Shown: positions 12,780 through 22,993 of the stretch, in pieces
How positions within the stretch are numbered: position 1 is the first letter of the stretch
Layout: every line of letters starts with the position of its first letter
From: Narthecium ossifragum
Lineage: Eukaryota > Streptophyta > Magnoliopsida > Dioscoreales > Nartheciaceae
Assembly: GCA_963920575.1 (NCBI GenBank)
Contig: OY986973.1
Coordinates: 21,743,851-21,807,850 of the forward strand
Length of the DNA: 64,000 nt
Reading direction: 5' to 3'
Program-made: the position numbers and the translations under genes
The notes under the pieces: generated by a model
Told to the model about the DNA's origin: nothing
The model's database searches: none
What the model saw: the letters and a program-made list of their open reading frames with translations, nothing else

Positions 12780-13480
12780 TCTAACGTCGGACAGGTATCC
12801 AGAACTAGGAAAATTCACAGATCATGCACCAAGAACAGCAAAAATGAGTTATCTTGATCATGATCGACTTCAGAGTGATTCTGAATCCAGAATACGGATT
12901 GCATGTGATCTTTCTGCAATCAATGTTTATTCTAAATATAGCATTGCATGAAGCCAAATCAAACAGTAGAAAAAAACATGTTTTGACGAAGTGGATAAAT
13001 GATAATAGACCTGAAATGAATGTTTCCATTCATGAATTATTAGTAAGCAATAAGTATACAACTTTTAAGTGTAACTGAAGAACTTCTAATGATAACAACC
13101 AAAAGAATTTCTGTACAACCTGGTTATCGATCTCAGATACTCTTCAGATCGAACCTCATTAATTACTTTCTAGCGTCAGATATATGGATATATAATCAAA
13201 ACTAGGGAAATTAACAGACCAAGAACAGTGAAAAATAGATTCAGTTATCCTGATGATTACCAAATGATTCCAATACGAGAATACAACTTGAAAGTGATCT
13301 TTCCAGTACAGTCAATGTTTATTTCAAATATAACATTGCATGAAGCCAAATCAAACACTAGAAAAAAAAGCAAGCTTTGACAAAGTGAATGCATGAATGT
13401 TTCCATTGAATAATTAGTAAGCAATAGTGTGTGTACAACTTGCATGTATAACTGAAGAATTTCGTATAACAATTAACAAC
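12780..13480. repeat. Tandem duplicate of NAC 3'-flanking sequence
   Basis: About 12780-13080 and 13160-13480 are diverged direct repeats. They share blocks such as GCATTGCATGAAGCCAAATC, ATGTTTCCATT, ATTAGTAAGCAATA and a GTGATCTTTC word. A third, weaker relative lies at about 16790-16920, just 3' of the second NAC gene. The arrangement suggests that the segment downstream of an ancestral NAC gene was copied more than once, leaving a copy with no gene. Confidence 0.55.
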
Positions 13481-13612
13481 CATCAAAAGAATCTCTGCAC
13501 AAAATTTTGCCCACACTCTGCTAGCAGCAGCTATAGCTTATTTCAGAATAATGAATCCGGCCAGTTTCCATCTTCCTTGGTATGATGATCTTGCAGCAAT
13601 CCTTGGTAGACA

Positions 13613-14812
13613 TCATTCAAACGACGACACGCTGATATTGGTATCAGTTTCAGCTCCTTGAAAGCAGCTGGACCATATGTCATGAGAAGCATCGATCCTC
13701 GGCGGCGAAGTGATAATGCTCTCCAGTCCTTCCCAGACATCATCACCAATATGGAGGTCTTCCTCTTGGTAGAAAGATGTGATGATGCTCTCCAGTCCTT
13801 CCCAGACATCATCACCATGGAGGTCTTCCTCTTGGTAGCAAGATGTGATGATGCTGCCTGATGATCCCAACCCAGCAGCCAAAGGGTCTTGGGAAAGATC
13901 AGTCTGCTCGCTGCTGCTTGGCTCGTCGAACCACAAAGAATTAAGTTCATCGCTGATAAATCGAAAATTGCCGGCTTGCGAGATCTCGGCGGCATCATCG
14001 AAGGCAATGCTGCAGCTGCTGCTGCTCCAGGCCCCCAACCCAGCAGCCTGAGGTTCTACTGGCACATCCTCTGGAGGATCAGCGGCTGTCAATGTGTCGA
14101 CAATGGGGTCCTCAATGGGTGCCAAGATCATATCTTTAGGTGCTGCCATGCTAATTATACCAGTTGTATTGCTGTTGATCAATTCATGACCAGTAGAAGA
14201 AGTCGTCATCGTCTTGATCTTCTTGCTACTGCTTGGAGCTACAAAGCGAAGACCCTCGTCGCCAAACTCGATCTCGTTCCGCTTTCGCTTCGCTTCCATT
14301 TGACGGTTGAGTCCGATGCGGCAGAGGACGCAATCCATCTTGTTCTCAGGCACATCAGGATAGTAATCGGAGGCGAGCTCGTACTCTTGCATGACCCAAC
14401 CAGAACTTTTTCTCTCCCCGTTGATCTCGAAGCACAAGCAAGACTTGTAGCCTATTTCCTTCCCCTGTTCATGATCGGAAGAAGAGTATACCGGTGTTTT
14501 TTTCCCGTTCATCTTCCAGGTACCGCAGCCGGCCGTCCGTTTGACATGCGAAGACCCTGGAGAACAGCGTGTCCTAACCGTGAAGAAGTAGGCGTGCATC
14601 GGCTGTTTGAGAGAGCGGGGTTGTGGAACGAGATCCCATGGGTTTGCGGCATAGGCTTTCTTGCCGTCGATGACATCGTCGGAGAGGAGGGGTCTGCCGG
14701 TGACCTTCTTGTAGAGGTATTCTTGGATGAGTTGCTCGTCGGTTGGGCTGAAGGTGAGTGGGACGAAGACTGGGTGCAGAGAAGGATCATGACCACCGTA
14801 TTCCATTTCCAT
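13613..14812 (-). CDS. NAC-domain transcription factor, single exon
   Basis: The product is 399 residues from a start (MEMEYGGHD) matching its neighbour at 17153-19021. A divergent NAC DNA-binding domain spans about residues 15-160: FSPTDEQLIQEYLYKKV, NPWDL, HAYFFTVRTR, GCGTWKMNGK, IGYKSCLCFEINGERKSSGW and VMQEYEL. A basic stretch (KRKRNEIE) follows as a likely nuclear signal. The C-terminal region is acidic, Ser-rich and probably activating. Near its end a block of about 24 residues (SIITSCYQEEDLH...DDVWEGLE) is duplicated in tandem. NAC genes usually carry introns in the domain, and this one has none visible. Tandem duplication of a lineage-specific NAC subgroup is the simplest origin; target genes cannot be inferred. 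Confidence 0.88.
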   Translation of the reverse strand: MEMEYGGHDPSLHPVFVPLTFSPTDEQLIQEYLYKKVTGRPLLSDDVIDGKKAYAANPWDLVPQPRSLKQPMHAYFFTVRTRCSPGSSHVKRTAGCGTWKMNGKKTPVYSSSDHEQGKEIGYKSCLCFEINGERKSSGWVMQEYELASDYYPDVPENKMDCVLCRIGLNRQMEAKRKRNEIEFGDEGLRFVAPSSSKKIKTMTTSSTGHELINSNTTGIISMAAPKDMILAPIEDPIVDTLTAADPPEDVPVEPQAAGLGAWSSSSCSIAFDDAAEISQAGNFRFISDELNSLWFDEPSSSEQTDLSQDPLAAGLGSSGSIITSCYQEEDLHGDDVWEGLESIITSFYQEEDLHIGDDVWEGLESIITSPPRIDASHDIWSSCFQGAETDTNISVSSFE

Positions 14813-17152
14813 TACCAGAGAGAGAGAGACGAGTAAAGAGAGAAGAGAGAGACACGAGAGAAGACTGAAGAGAGAAGAGCCAGGATCAAGAAGAGCTGAG
14901 GTGATCGAGAGAAGATAGAAACTAGGATATATAGGAGAGAAGGGTTCTTGAATTTATAGGATCCTTGTCTGAATTCTTCATGTCCAAATAACTAGCAGCT
15001 AGATTTTACCGTTATATTAAACTAGGAGAGAGGAGTGTCTTCACACCTAGTTTATAGAATCCCACCCATATCTTGAGTTCTTGAGTTCTTGAGTTCTTGA
15101 GTTCTTGAGTTCTTGATTTCCCAAATAACAGGAAAGTTTCCCGTTATCTTCTTGCATGCTATTGGTTTATCTATGTTATGTTATGAATTTGAATACTTTC
15201 CTATTTCTATATGCTCTGTTTTGCATGAACACTTATAAACAGAGACACCGCCATTATCTTCTTGCAAAAATACTTTCAATTTGTTGCTTTAATTGGATGC
15301 TATTAATTTATACACATGCAGTATACTTTAGAAGCGAAGAAATCAGCATCAATGAGACTGCATGCCGAGAAGAATGAACACGGAAAGATCGACCGGAGCT
15401 CAGCTAAGAAGACGAGCAACCTGAAGGCCCTACTCAGCAGAAGCAGGTCAAGGAAAGATGAGATATTAAGCAGGCATGGATGGCTAGTGACTATTTCTCC
15501 AAAGCTAGTATAGAAACATATCAAGAATAAAAATGGCAAAGGAGAAATCTTCTACCCCTTCTTTCCATAGATAAGTGTGACATCTTTCACAGTTCATGGA
15601 ATGCCTCTCCACTTCCAGGAAAGCCATATAATGGATTCTTCTACTTTGAAGCAATTCAAGGATATTGAATAGGTGATGTAAAAAAAACTTAGAAAGGAAG
15701 ATCATATATATCATGGCTTCAAGCTGAAACTCCCCTACCGAGTTATGCAGAAAATTCACGGCAGTCTGTTTGGGAATTCCTTGAAAATTAAGTTATTGTT
15801 TTTTAGTGCTACTTCCTTTGGGCACAGTTATGATCGGCCAATTTTTTATTTATTTTTTTAAAATATAATCAACATAGCAGGAAATAATTAGTCACAGAAA
15901 AAGGGTCTTTCAGATATTGCATGCATGATCGAGTCAGATTACATTTTGTTAAGTATCAAACTTGGCCATAAAATTGGAGGCTTCACTCTAGGATTTGACA
16001 TTATCAGAATATTATACTTCCCAGTTACAAGTTTGAAAGCAAATAAGGTACGTTGCTGCTTATAACTGAGTGAGTAAGAAACCTCAAAATGATAGATGGA
16101 CTTCAGACATCCTAGTCTGTGAGACACTCTAACCATAAAATGCATGTACATACAATATGAGATGAGCATGATATGGCATGGTCTATTTAGAATAATAGCC
16201 TAGAGCCTTTGCTATCATTCAAGAGGCCTTACAACATATAGTAGTTTCAAGTTCCACTGACATCATGCAGTTAGTTTCAAATAAAAGCTAGGGGAGCTTC
16301 GAATTGAAATGTAATGTCACTAAATGCATTGTACACAATTAATTACTTGCATCATGCAGTTAGTTTCAAGTTCCACGTACTGACATCATGGAAGGTTTCA
16401 CTTTCTCTCTCTCTCTCTTGCTTGGGTCCAAAGATAAAAAACTGGAATCTTTAATTACTTTCTGGTGACAAGAGGACTTTGTTTTCATATTTCTCTAAAA
16501 CAGGGAACTATTACTTTTATTTCTTTCAGTAAAGCTCAATAGAGAAAATACATAGGAGCCAACATTTATAATTAGTTTATAGTATGGAGGAACATCAAGC
16601 AGGTAGGATTTTGAATCCAATTTGAGAATTGTATGGCAATAAATCTCGTTTCTGAATTGAGGTAAATGGGAGAGCTGAGGAGAATATCATAGCTTAAAGT
16701 GTTCAGAAAGACTACAAATCAAGAAAGATCATACCTTCCAATTCCATAAGGCTTAAATGAATGATAATGAATGATTCTGCAACCAGTGCTTAATTATTTC
16801 AAATATAAGGGCAAGAAGCTAAATCAAATTGTAGTATATATAAAAAAAGCAGCTGTGAAGTGAACAGATGTTTCCATTGAATAATTTCCAATAATCAGCT
16901 AATTAAAGAGTTTCTGTACAACAAAATTTTCCCAGGACAAGAATGCAGACTGCTAGCTGTACAACAAAATTTTCCAATATCTTCCATGGTATGATCAGTA
17001 GCAGCCATGAACTTATTGTCCAGCCCTTGGCAGACATCTGCATAGGCTTCAACGCTTGAGGATCCGGCCGGCCACGACTCGCTGATATTGGTATCATGAG
17101 TTTCATCAGCTGCTGGAAACCTGCTATGAGAAGAAGCATCGATCCTCGGAGA
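14813..17152. other. Region between the two NAC genes
   Basis: The part next to 14812 is a purine-rich 5' leader of the upstream NAC gene. The sequence at about 14920-15060 shares words (AACTAGGAGAGA, CTTGTCTGAATTCTT) with the promoter of the other NAC gene at 19090-19390, so the promoters were duplicated too. Small frames at 15156-15513 show no family match. The end of the stretch, 16903-17152, continues the second NAC reading frame past a stop codon. Confidence 0.5.
15071..15117. repeat. 8-bp microsatellite
   Basis: About five to six tandem copies of TTGAGTTC, in the upstream region of the NAC gene that ends at 13613. Such runs are variable between individuals. Confidence 0.85.
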
Positions 17153-18430
17153 TTAGGTGATAATGCTCCCCAGTCCTTCCCAGCCATCACCATGGAGGTT
17201 TTCTGCTTCTTGGTAGCAAGATGTGATGATGCTGCCTCCTGAGGATCCCAACCCAGCAGCCAAAGGGTCTTGGAGAAGATCAGTCTGCTCGCTGCTTCTT
17301 GGCTCGTCGAACCACAAAGAATAAACTTCATCGCTGATAAATCGAAAATTGTCGGCTTGCGAGATCTCGGCGGCATCATCGAAGGCAATGCCGCTGCTGC
17401 TGCTCCAGGCCCCCAACCCAGCAGCCTGAGGTTCTACTGGCACATCCTCTGGAGGATCAGCGGCTGTCAATGTGTCGACAATGGGGTCCTCAATGGGTGC
17501 CAAAATCATATCTTTAGGTGCTGCCATGCTATGAGAAGAAGCATCGATCCTCGGAGATGAGGTGATAATGCTCCCCAGTCCTTCCCAGCCATCACCATGG
17601 AGGTTTTCTGCTTTTTCGTTGCAAGATGTGATAATGCCTCCTGAGGATCCCAACCCAGCAGCAGCACAAGGCTCTTGGAGAAGATCAGTCTGCTCGCTGC
17701 TGCTTGGCTCGTCGAACCACAAAGAATATACTTCATCGCTGATAAATCGAAAATTGCCGGCTTGCGAGATCTCGGCGGCATCATCGAAGGCAATGCTGCT
17801 GCTGCTGCTCCAGGCCCCCAACCCAGCAGCCTGAGGTTCTACTGGCACATCCTCTGGAGGATCAGCGGCTGTCAATGTGTCGACAATGGGGTCCTCAATG
17901 GCTTCCAAGATCATATCTTTAGGTGCTGCCATGCTAATTATACCAGTTGTATTGCTGTTGATCAATTCATGACCAGTAGAAGAAGCATCGATCCTCGGAG
18001 ATGAGGTGATAATGCTCCCCAGTTCTTCCCAGCCATCACCATGGAGGTTTTCTGCTTCTTGGTTGCAAGATGTGATGCTGCCTCCTGAGGATCCCAACCC
18101 AGCAGCAGCACAAGGCTCTTGGAGAAGATCATCAGCTGTCTCGGTGCTGCTTGGCTCATCGAACCACATCGAGTAAACTTGGTCGCTGATAAATCCAAAA
18201 TTGCCGTCTTGCAAGATCTCGGCGGCATCATAAACGGTAATGCTGCTGGTGTTGCTGCTGCTGCTCCGGTTTCCAAACCCACAAGCCTGAGGTTCTGCTG
18301 ACACATCCTCCTCTGGAGGATCAGCGGCTGCAGCCAAGATCATATCTTTAGGTGCTGCAGAAGAAGGTACTACTGCCATGCTAATTATACCAGTTGTATT
18401 GCTGTTGATCAATTCATGACCGGTAGAAGA
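17153..18430 (-). repeat. Three in-frame tandem coding repeats inside the NAC gene
   Basis: The units are 17981-18430, 17528-17980 and 17153-17527, read right to left on the minus strand. Units two and three are closer to each other than to unit one, including the stretch EDPIVDTLTAADPPEDV, which unit one lacks. This points to stepwise unequal exchange. Lengths are multiples of three, so the frame is preserved. Confidence 0.85.
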
Positions 18431-19021
18431 GGTCGTCATCGTCTTCATCTTCTTGCTGCTGCTTGGAGCTACAAAGCGAAGACCCTCGTCGCCCACCTCG
18501 ATCTCGTTTCGCTTCCGTTTTGCCTCCATTTGACGGTTGAGTCCAATGTAGCAGACGACGCAATCCACCTTTTTGTTGACAGAGGCGAGCTCGTACTCAC
18601 GCATCACCCAGCCAGAACTTGTCCCTTCCCCATTGATGTGGAAGCCCAAGCACGACTTGTAGCCAATCACCTTCCCCCGATCAGAAGAAGAGAATATCTC
18701 TGACGTTTTCCCGTTCATCTTCCAGGCACCGCAGCCGGCCGTCCGTTTGACGCGCGAGCACGGAGACCACCGTTCCCTGACCGTGAAGAAGTAGGCGTGC
18801 ATCGGCTGTTTGGAGGAGCGAGGCGGGGGAAGAAGATCCCATGGGTTCGTGGCATAGACGTTCTTGCCGTCGATGACGTCATCTGAGAGGAGGGGTAAGC
18901 CCGCGACCTTCTTGTAGAGGTATTCCTCAATGAGTTGCTCGTCGGTTGGGTTGAAGACGAGGGGTACCAAGACTGGGTGCAGAGGAGGATCATGAGCACC
19001 GTATTCCATCGCCATTACCAT
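17153..19021 (-). CDS. NAC-domain transcription factor with triplicated C-terminal module
   Basis: The product is 622 residues, one exon. The NAC domain occupies about residues 18-158 (FNPTDEQLIEEYLYKKV, NPWDLLPPP, HAYFFTVRERW, GCGAWKMNGK, IGYKSCLGFHINGEGTSSGW, VMREYEL), followed by the basic KRKRNE stretch. The rest is three tandem copies of a module of about 125-150 residues (198-347, 348-498, 499-622). Each contains APKDMIL, ADPPEDV, FDDAAEI, FISDEVYSLWFDEP, LQEPCAAAGLGSSGG and GWEGLGSIIT; the tandem neighbour has one. The third copy stops at a TAA where the internal copies have TCA (serine). The frame stays open for roughly 80 more codons beyond it, with homology to the neighbour at first. 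The protein is therefore probably truncated relative to its ancestor but keeps its DNA-binding domain. It is likely a nuclear regulator; targets are unknown. Confidence 0.88.
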   Translation of the reverse strand: MVMAMEYGAHDPPLHPVLVPLVFNPTDEQLIEEYLYKKVAGLPLLSDDVIDGKNVYATNPWDLLPPPRSSKQPMHAYFFTVRERWSPCSRVKRTAGCGAWKMNGKTSEIFSSSDRGKVIGYKSCLGFHINGEGTSSGWVMREYELASVNKKVDCVVCYIGLNRQMEAKRKRNEIEVGDEGLRFVAPSSSKKMKTMTTSSTGHELINSNTTGIISMAVVPSSAAPKDMILAAAADPPEEDVSAEPQACGFGNRSSSSNTSSITVYDAAEILQDGNFGFISDQVYSMWFDEPSSTETADDLLQEPCAAAGLGSSGGSITSCNQEAENLHGDGWEELGSIITSSPRIDASSTGHELINSNTTGIISMAAPKDMILEAIEDPIVDTLTAADPPEDVPVEPQAAGLGAWSSSSSIAFDDAAEISQAGNFRFISDEVYSLWFDEPSSSEQTDLLQEPCAAAGLGSSGGIITSCNEKAENLHGDGWEGLGSIITSSPRIDASSHSMAAPKDMILAPIEDPIVDTLTAADPPEDVPVEPQAAGLGAWSSSSGIAFDDAAEISQADNFRFISDEVYSLWFDEPRSSEQTDLLQDPLAAGLGSSGGSIITSCYQEAENLHGDGWEGLGSIIT

Positions 19022-19129
19022 TTACCAGAGAGAGAGCTCTACACGAGGGAAGAGAACTTAGAGAAGAGAGAGACAAGAGACAGGGTATTTCAAGAAGAGC
19101 TCAGGTGATGAGAAGATGGAAACCAGGAG

Positions 19130-19400
19130 AGAAGGGCTCTCGAATTTATAGAAATCCTCGTCTGAATTAGACTTAAACTAGGAGAGAGGTCGAATGTTTC
19201 CTAGTTTATAAAAACCCTTTATTTATCTGAATTCTTGATGTCCAATGGAGAGTAGACTTAAACTAGGAGAGAAGGCTCTCGAATTTATAGAAATCCTTGT
19301 CTGAATTCTTGATGTCCAATGGAGAGCTAGTAGACTTAAACTAGGAGAGAGGTTGATTAATGTTTCCTACTTTATAGAAACCCTTTATTTATCTGAGTTT
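19130..19400. repeat. Tandemly duplicated promoter segment of the NAC gene
   Basis: Blocks such as GACTTAAACTAGGAGAGA, CTCGAATTTATAGAAATCC, TCTGAATTCTTGATGTCCAA and ACCCTTTATTTATCTGA occur two to three times in direct orientation, starting about 110 bases 5' of the NAC start codon. Related words occur in the promoter of the neighbouring NAC gene. Copy number of these blocks could alter expression. Confidence 0.7.
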
Positions 19401-19478
19401 ATGATATCCAAATAAATAAAATCCCAGTAAAGTTGAAATTACTGTTTAATCTATTGATGGGGTTCAATATATACATGT

Positions 19479-21249
19479 TGATAAGTCACAGATTATATAT
19501 AACTAGGTGGTGGGCCCGTGCCACTTGGCACGGCTAATTGCCCATCTCCACTATCTCTATTATAACTTACCCCACATAAGCCACTATCCTTTTTTTGTTT
19601 ATTTAATTATAATTTTATACCACGTGTATGTCACGTATATGCCATGTGTGTATAAGTTTATGACTCAGATGATGAGTCATAAAAGTAACTACCCTTGGAT
19701 CTTATAAGGTAGATAAGCATGTATATTTAAAACTAATCTCCTGACTTATGATTATAAGGATGTATATTTAAAACTAACCTAGGGAAGATGATAAAAAATA
19801 TATAAAATTAACTTAGAAAAATATACATGTAAATAAACTAATAGGAGGTAAACGGTTGTAACTGTTTTTGCTCCTTATAAGGTTAATTAAACTCCTTAAA
19901 TTATCTTTGTTAGGCTAAGGGCAGGTGTATTTGATATCTTATTATTTGATTTTAGATTTAAGTAGGATTTAAGAAGAAATACAAGAAATTCGGTCAAAAA
20001 TCAGTAAATTTTGCAAAAAGACTGCTTCGTCGACTGTTTGGAAATAAATCATCGGAAATTCTACACAACTCCCAATATTCTGAAATTCTGGGAGATGAAA
20101 GAAACCTTCAAAAGCTACAACTTTCATGTTGAAGACTTTGTAAGATTCCATATACATTGGCGCCAGTTTTGAAGCAAAGTTGGATCTATGAAAGCTAAAA
20201 TTTGAGAAAGGCTGAAATTAATTAATGACATGGCAATGAAGACTCAGTCAAACCGATTGGAACGATGGATCGGTTTTGAGTCCAATCGGTCGCTCAGATG
20301 ACGTCAGCAACACGGAATTTAGAGAAATTAGAGTTTAAGTTCTATTATAACTTCTAATTCCGGGATTAAGGGTTTCTATTACATAAATGGGTTATTCCTA
20401 CCGAAAATAATCATATTTTGGACCACTTTTGGATGAGAAGGCTAGGGTTTTGAAGATGGAGATCTTTCTGTGGGGATCGACGACTTCCTTCCCAACACTT
20501 ATGGATCTTTCCAAGAAAATGAGTAACTAATTCCTAAAACTTAGGGATATCATGAAACCCTAGTGTAACTTTTGATTTTCTTTGGTTTGATTCTTGTAAA
20601 CTTATTCTCAACATGATCTCATAAATATGATTTTAATGATTAGAGATTTGAGGGAACATAATTCCTTTAAAGTATTTTCAGTCATATAAGCTTTCTGTGA
20701 TTGTTTATACATGTTTATGAGATGATTTTCATGTGATTTATGGTTTGCTTTTGAGATAGGCTATGCTATACTAGAATAGGTTGTGCCAAGGTCATTAGGA
20801 GCAGTATAACTTAAAGTAATCGTAGGATCGAAGACAACCTATGCCAAGAAAGATAGGCTATGCCATTAGAAACATAAATCTTATTTCAGGGATTCATGGA
20901 AGCTTGCAGCCATATGATCAATAATGTTGAGAGAAGTGAACAAGAAGATAACTAGAGATGATTGAAGGTGAAGCTAGGGTGGATTAAGTAATCCCTAGGT
21001 AATTCATAACTTGGTTCAAATCCCGATCACTTTATTTGTTCTCTTGGATAATTTTTAGATAATTCAACCTACCTTTTGATTACTCCGCTTAGAAATCAGT
21101 TTCGAGAATTGATTTTACTTTCCAATGTTTTTCCCTATGAATCGACTCTGGACTTCACCACTAATCTACCATGTAGGATAGTAATAGAATAAGGAGTATA
21201 TTTTGATTGAAGTTTGTTGCGCTTTAACGACACGCTTTGTGAACGATCA
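19479..21249 (+). mobile_element. Solo LTR, diverged relative of the 45636-47297 LTR
   Basis: It begins TGATAAGTCACA and ends TGTGAACGATCA, so the ends are imperfect inverted repeats of TG...CA type. It is flanked by the perfect 5-base duplication CATGT (19474-19478 and 21250-21254). It shares the layout of the LTR at 45636-47297: an ATGAGT-ACTAA-TTAGGGAT block, a CCCT-TG/AATCGACTC-GGACT-CACCACT block, and a GCG-TTAA end block. No retrotransposon genes lie between two copies, so it is a solo LTR left by recombination. It sits in the 3' LTR of a Copia remnant and is itself interrupted near its left end by a Helitron-like terminus. Confidence 0.72.
19503..19533 (-). mobile_element. Helitron-like 3' terminus
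   Basis: On the minus strand, a GC-rich hairpin (CCGTGCCA-AG-TGGCACGG) is followed after about nine bases by CTAG, with host T next (and A on the plus side). This is the canonical Helitron 3' end: a hairpin 10-12 bases before CTRR, inserted between A and T. The element would extend to the right of 19503; I could not identify its 5' TC end, so its length is unknown. No Rep/helicase coding sequence is visible, so it is non-autonomous. Confidence 0.55.
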
Positions 21250-21254
21250 CATGT

Positions 21255-21990
21255 GTACATATGTGGTATGTTGTACCACATGAAGAAGATAAGAAGATAT
21301 ACAAGTAACACCCCCCTCAAACTCAAGGTGAATCAAACACCGAGAGTTTGCCTACAAGATGTCTAAATCTAGGAGTAGGATGAGACTTCGTAAAGAAATA
21401 AGCAAGCTGCCCTGCAGAAGGCACATGGGGGAGGAGAACGGTGCTAGTCTGAAGATGCTGACGAACAACGTGACAATTGAGCTCTATATGCTTCGTCCGA
21501 TCATGAAATCAGGATTGCTGACAATCTGCATAGCACTGCGATTATCGCAATAGAGTGAAGTAGGTTCTGAGGAAGAGATACCAAGATCACAAAGGAGTCG
21601 TCGAAGATGAACGATCTCCTTTGTAGTGATAGACATGGCACGATACTCAGCCTCAGTACTGGAAAGAGAGACAACATCTTGTTTCTTACTCCGCCAAGAA
21701 ACAAGATTGTCTCCAAGAAAGATATAAAATCCAGTAGTCAAGCGTCTAGTCGTAGGATCACTGGCTCAATCCACATCAGAATAAGCACGAAGTATGAGGT
21801 TAGAGTTGGAGGGCATAAGAAGAGACCGAGTGGTGATACCTCGAAAATAATGAAGTATCCAAAGGAGAGCAGCATAGTGAGTAGAGCGTGGTGTGGCAAC
21901 AAACTGACTCACGATGTTGACAACATGAGAGATATCTGGTCTGGTGATACACAAGTAAACAAGTTGCCCAACTAGTTGTATGTAGCGCAT
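21255..21990 (-). pseudogene. Ty1/Copia pol remnant (RT end, RNase H) with PPT and LTR start
   Basis: On the minus strand, 21990-21766 encodes the end of reverse transcriptase (QLVGQLVYLCITRPDISHVV, then RAYSDVD). After a TGA where Trp is expected, 21760-21490 encodes the RNase H part (LVSWRSKKQDVVSLSSTEAE, then LYCDNRSAMQIVSNPDF). The frame is lost after that. A polypurine tract (TTTGAGGGGGG) at 21321-21311 precedes TGTTACTTGT, the start of a 3' LTR on the minus strand. That LTR is cut by the solo LTR at 19479-21249. Integrase, gag and the 5' LTR are absent. Confidence 0.85.
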
Positions 21991-22145
21991 GGGTCCGGTT
22001 CATATAAAAACGAACCGAATTGATTCGGTGCGGTTTAATGAATAAATTTAGTTCGGTTCGGTTCTTGAAATTTTGGACTGAAAAAATTTCAGTTTTTCGG
22101 TTCTGGACCGAAAACCGAACTGAATATCGAATGCTCATCCCTAAT
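21991..22145. mobile_element. CGGTTCGG-rich hAT-like fragment
   Basis: It is dense in GGTTCGGTTC and ends GAATATCGAATGCTCATCCCTA, which read in reverse is TAGGGATGAGCATTC, a common hAT-type end in plants. It abuts the Copia fragment and resembles the remnant at 11088-11400. Confidence 0.4.
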
Positions 22146-22469
22146 GACATGCTACAGTAATTCTCACTTTGTTTTTACTATAATTCACTTTAAAAAAATG
22201 TTACTATTTTTTTATTGTAAATTAATATGATAGCGACTGCGACATCGTAAAAGGATATTATCAAGATTTTTTATGCAAGAAAAACATAGAGATTATATCA
22301 AACACCTAATATGATACATGATGATACATGGGAGTACACAACTTGAGTAAATTTATAACAAGTTGGGCTGCAGGTCTACAGATCAATGGGTTTGCTACTG
22401 AGCAGCCCAGCCCATCGACCTTTATAATGGGCCGTGTAGGCCATAAAGCCAGGTGATTCTAATTGGGGC

Positions 22470-22993
22470 TAGAGATGGCAAAATCGACCGCACCGTTGGA
22501 TAACTGAGCCGATCCGCACCGATGGGGACGGATATGGTATAGATTTTTTACCCGCGGATACGAGTATGGTTTACAAAATTAAAATCCGCGCGGGTATGGG
22601 GCGGATTATGGTATTGGGTAATATTTGCCCCACCCCGCGCCAGCCAATGAATGTTTGTTTGGTAGATTTTAGAGAGTCTATTTTTGTAATAATACTTTAA
22701 TAGAGACTAAATGCTAATGAATGTTTGGTGGATCTAGATTTTAGAGATTTTAGAGTGTTGATGATAGTTTTGTGGATTTAGATTTAGATTTTAGAGATTG
22801 AATGGTTTTTTTTTTTAGGTTTTGCAGATAACCGTGGGTTGCGGGTAATATCCGCGTACCCGCGGGGACGGTTTTGGTCCATGATTCCCATTATCCACGC
22901 AGAGACGGGGCGGTGTGGGTATGGACGGAGGAGTGCGGGGACGGGGACGGATATTCCAATACCCGTCCCAATCCACCCCGTTTGCCATCACTA
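22470..22993. mobile_element. Non-autonomous hAT element, 524 bp
   Basis: The ends TAGAGATGGCAAA and TTTGCCATCACTA are inverted repeats with one mismatch. They are flanked by 8-base direct repeats ATTGGGGC (22462-22469) and ATTGGGGT (22994-23001), the hAT target size. The subterminal regions carry repeated CGCGGATA/CGGGTA words, usual for hAT transposase binding. No transposase is present. Confidence 0.82.

Larger units (their letters stand above)
10769..13612. other. Intergenic with decayed transposons and duplicated spacer
   Basis: No gene recognised. It contains a CGGTT-rich hAT-like remnant (about 11088-11400), a foldback element (about 11650-12010) and a duplicated segment (about 12780-13480), each listed separately. 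Short frames elsewhere (for example 12136-12375) look random. Confidence 0.5.
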
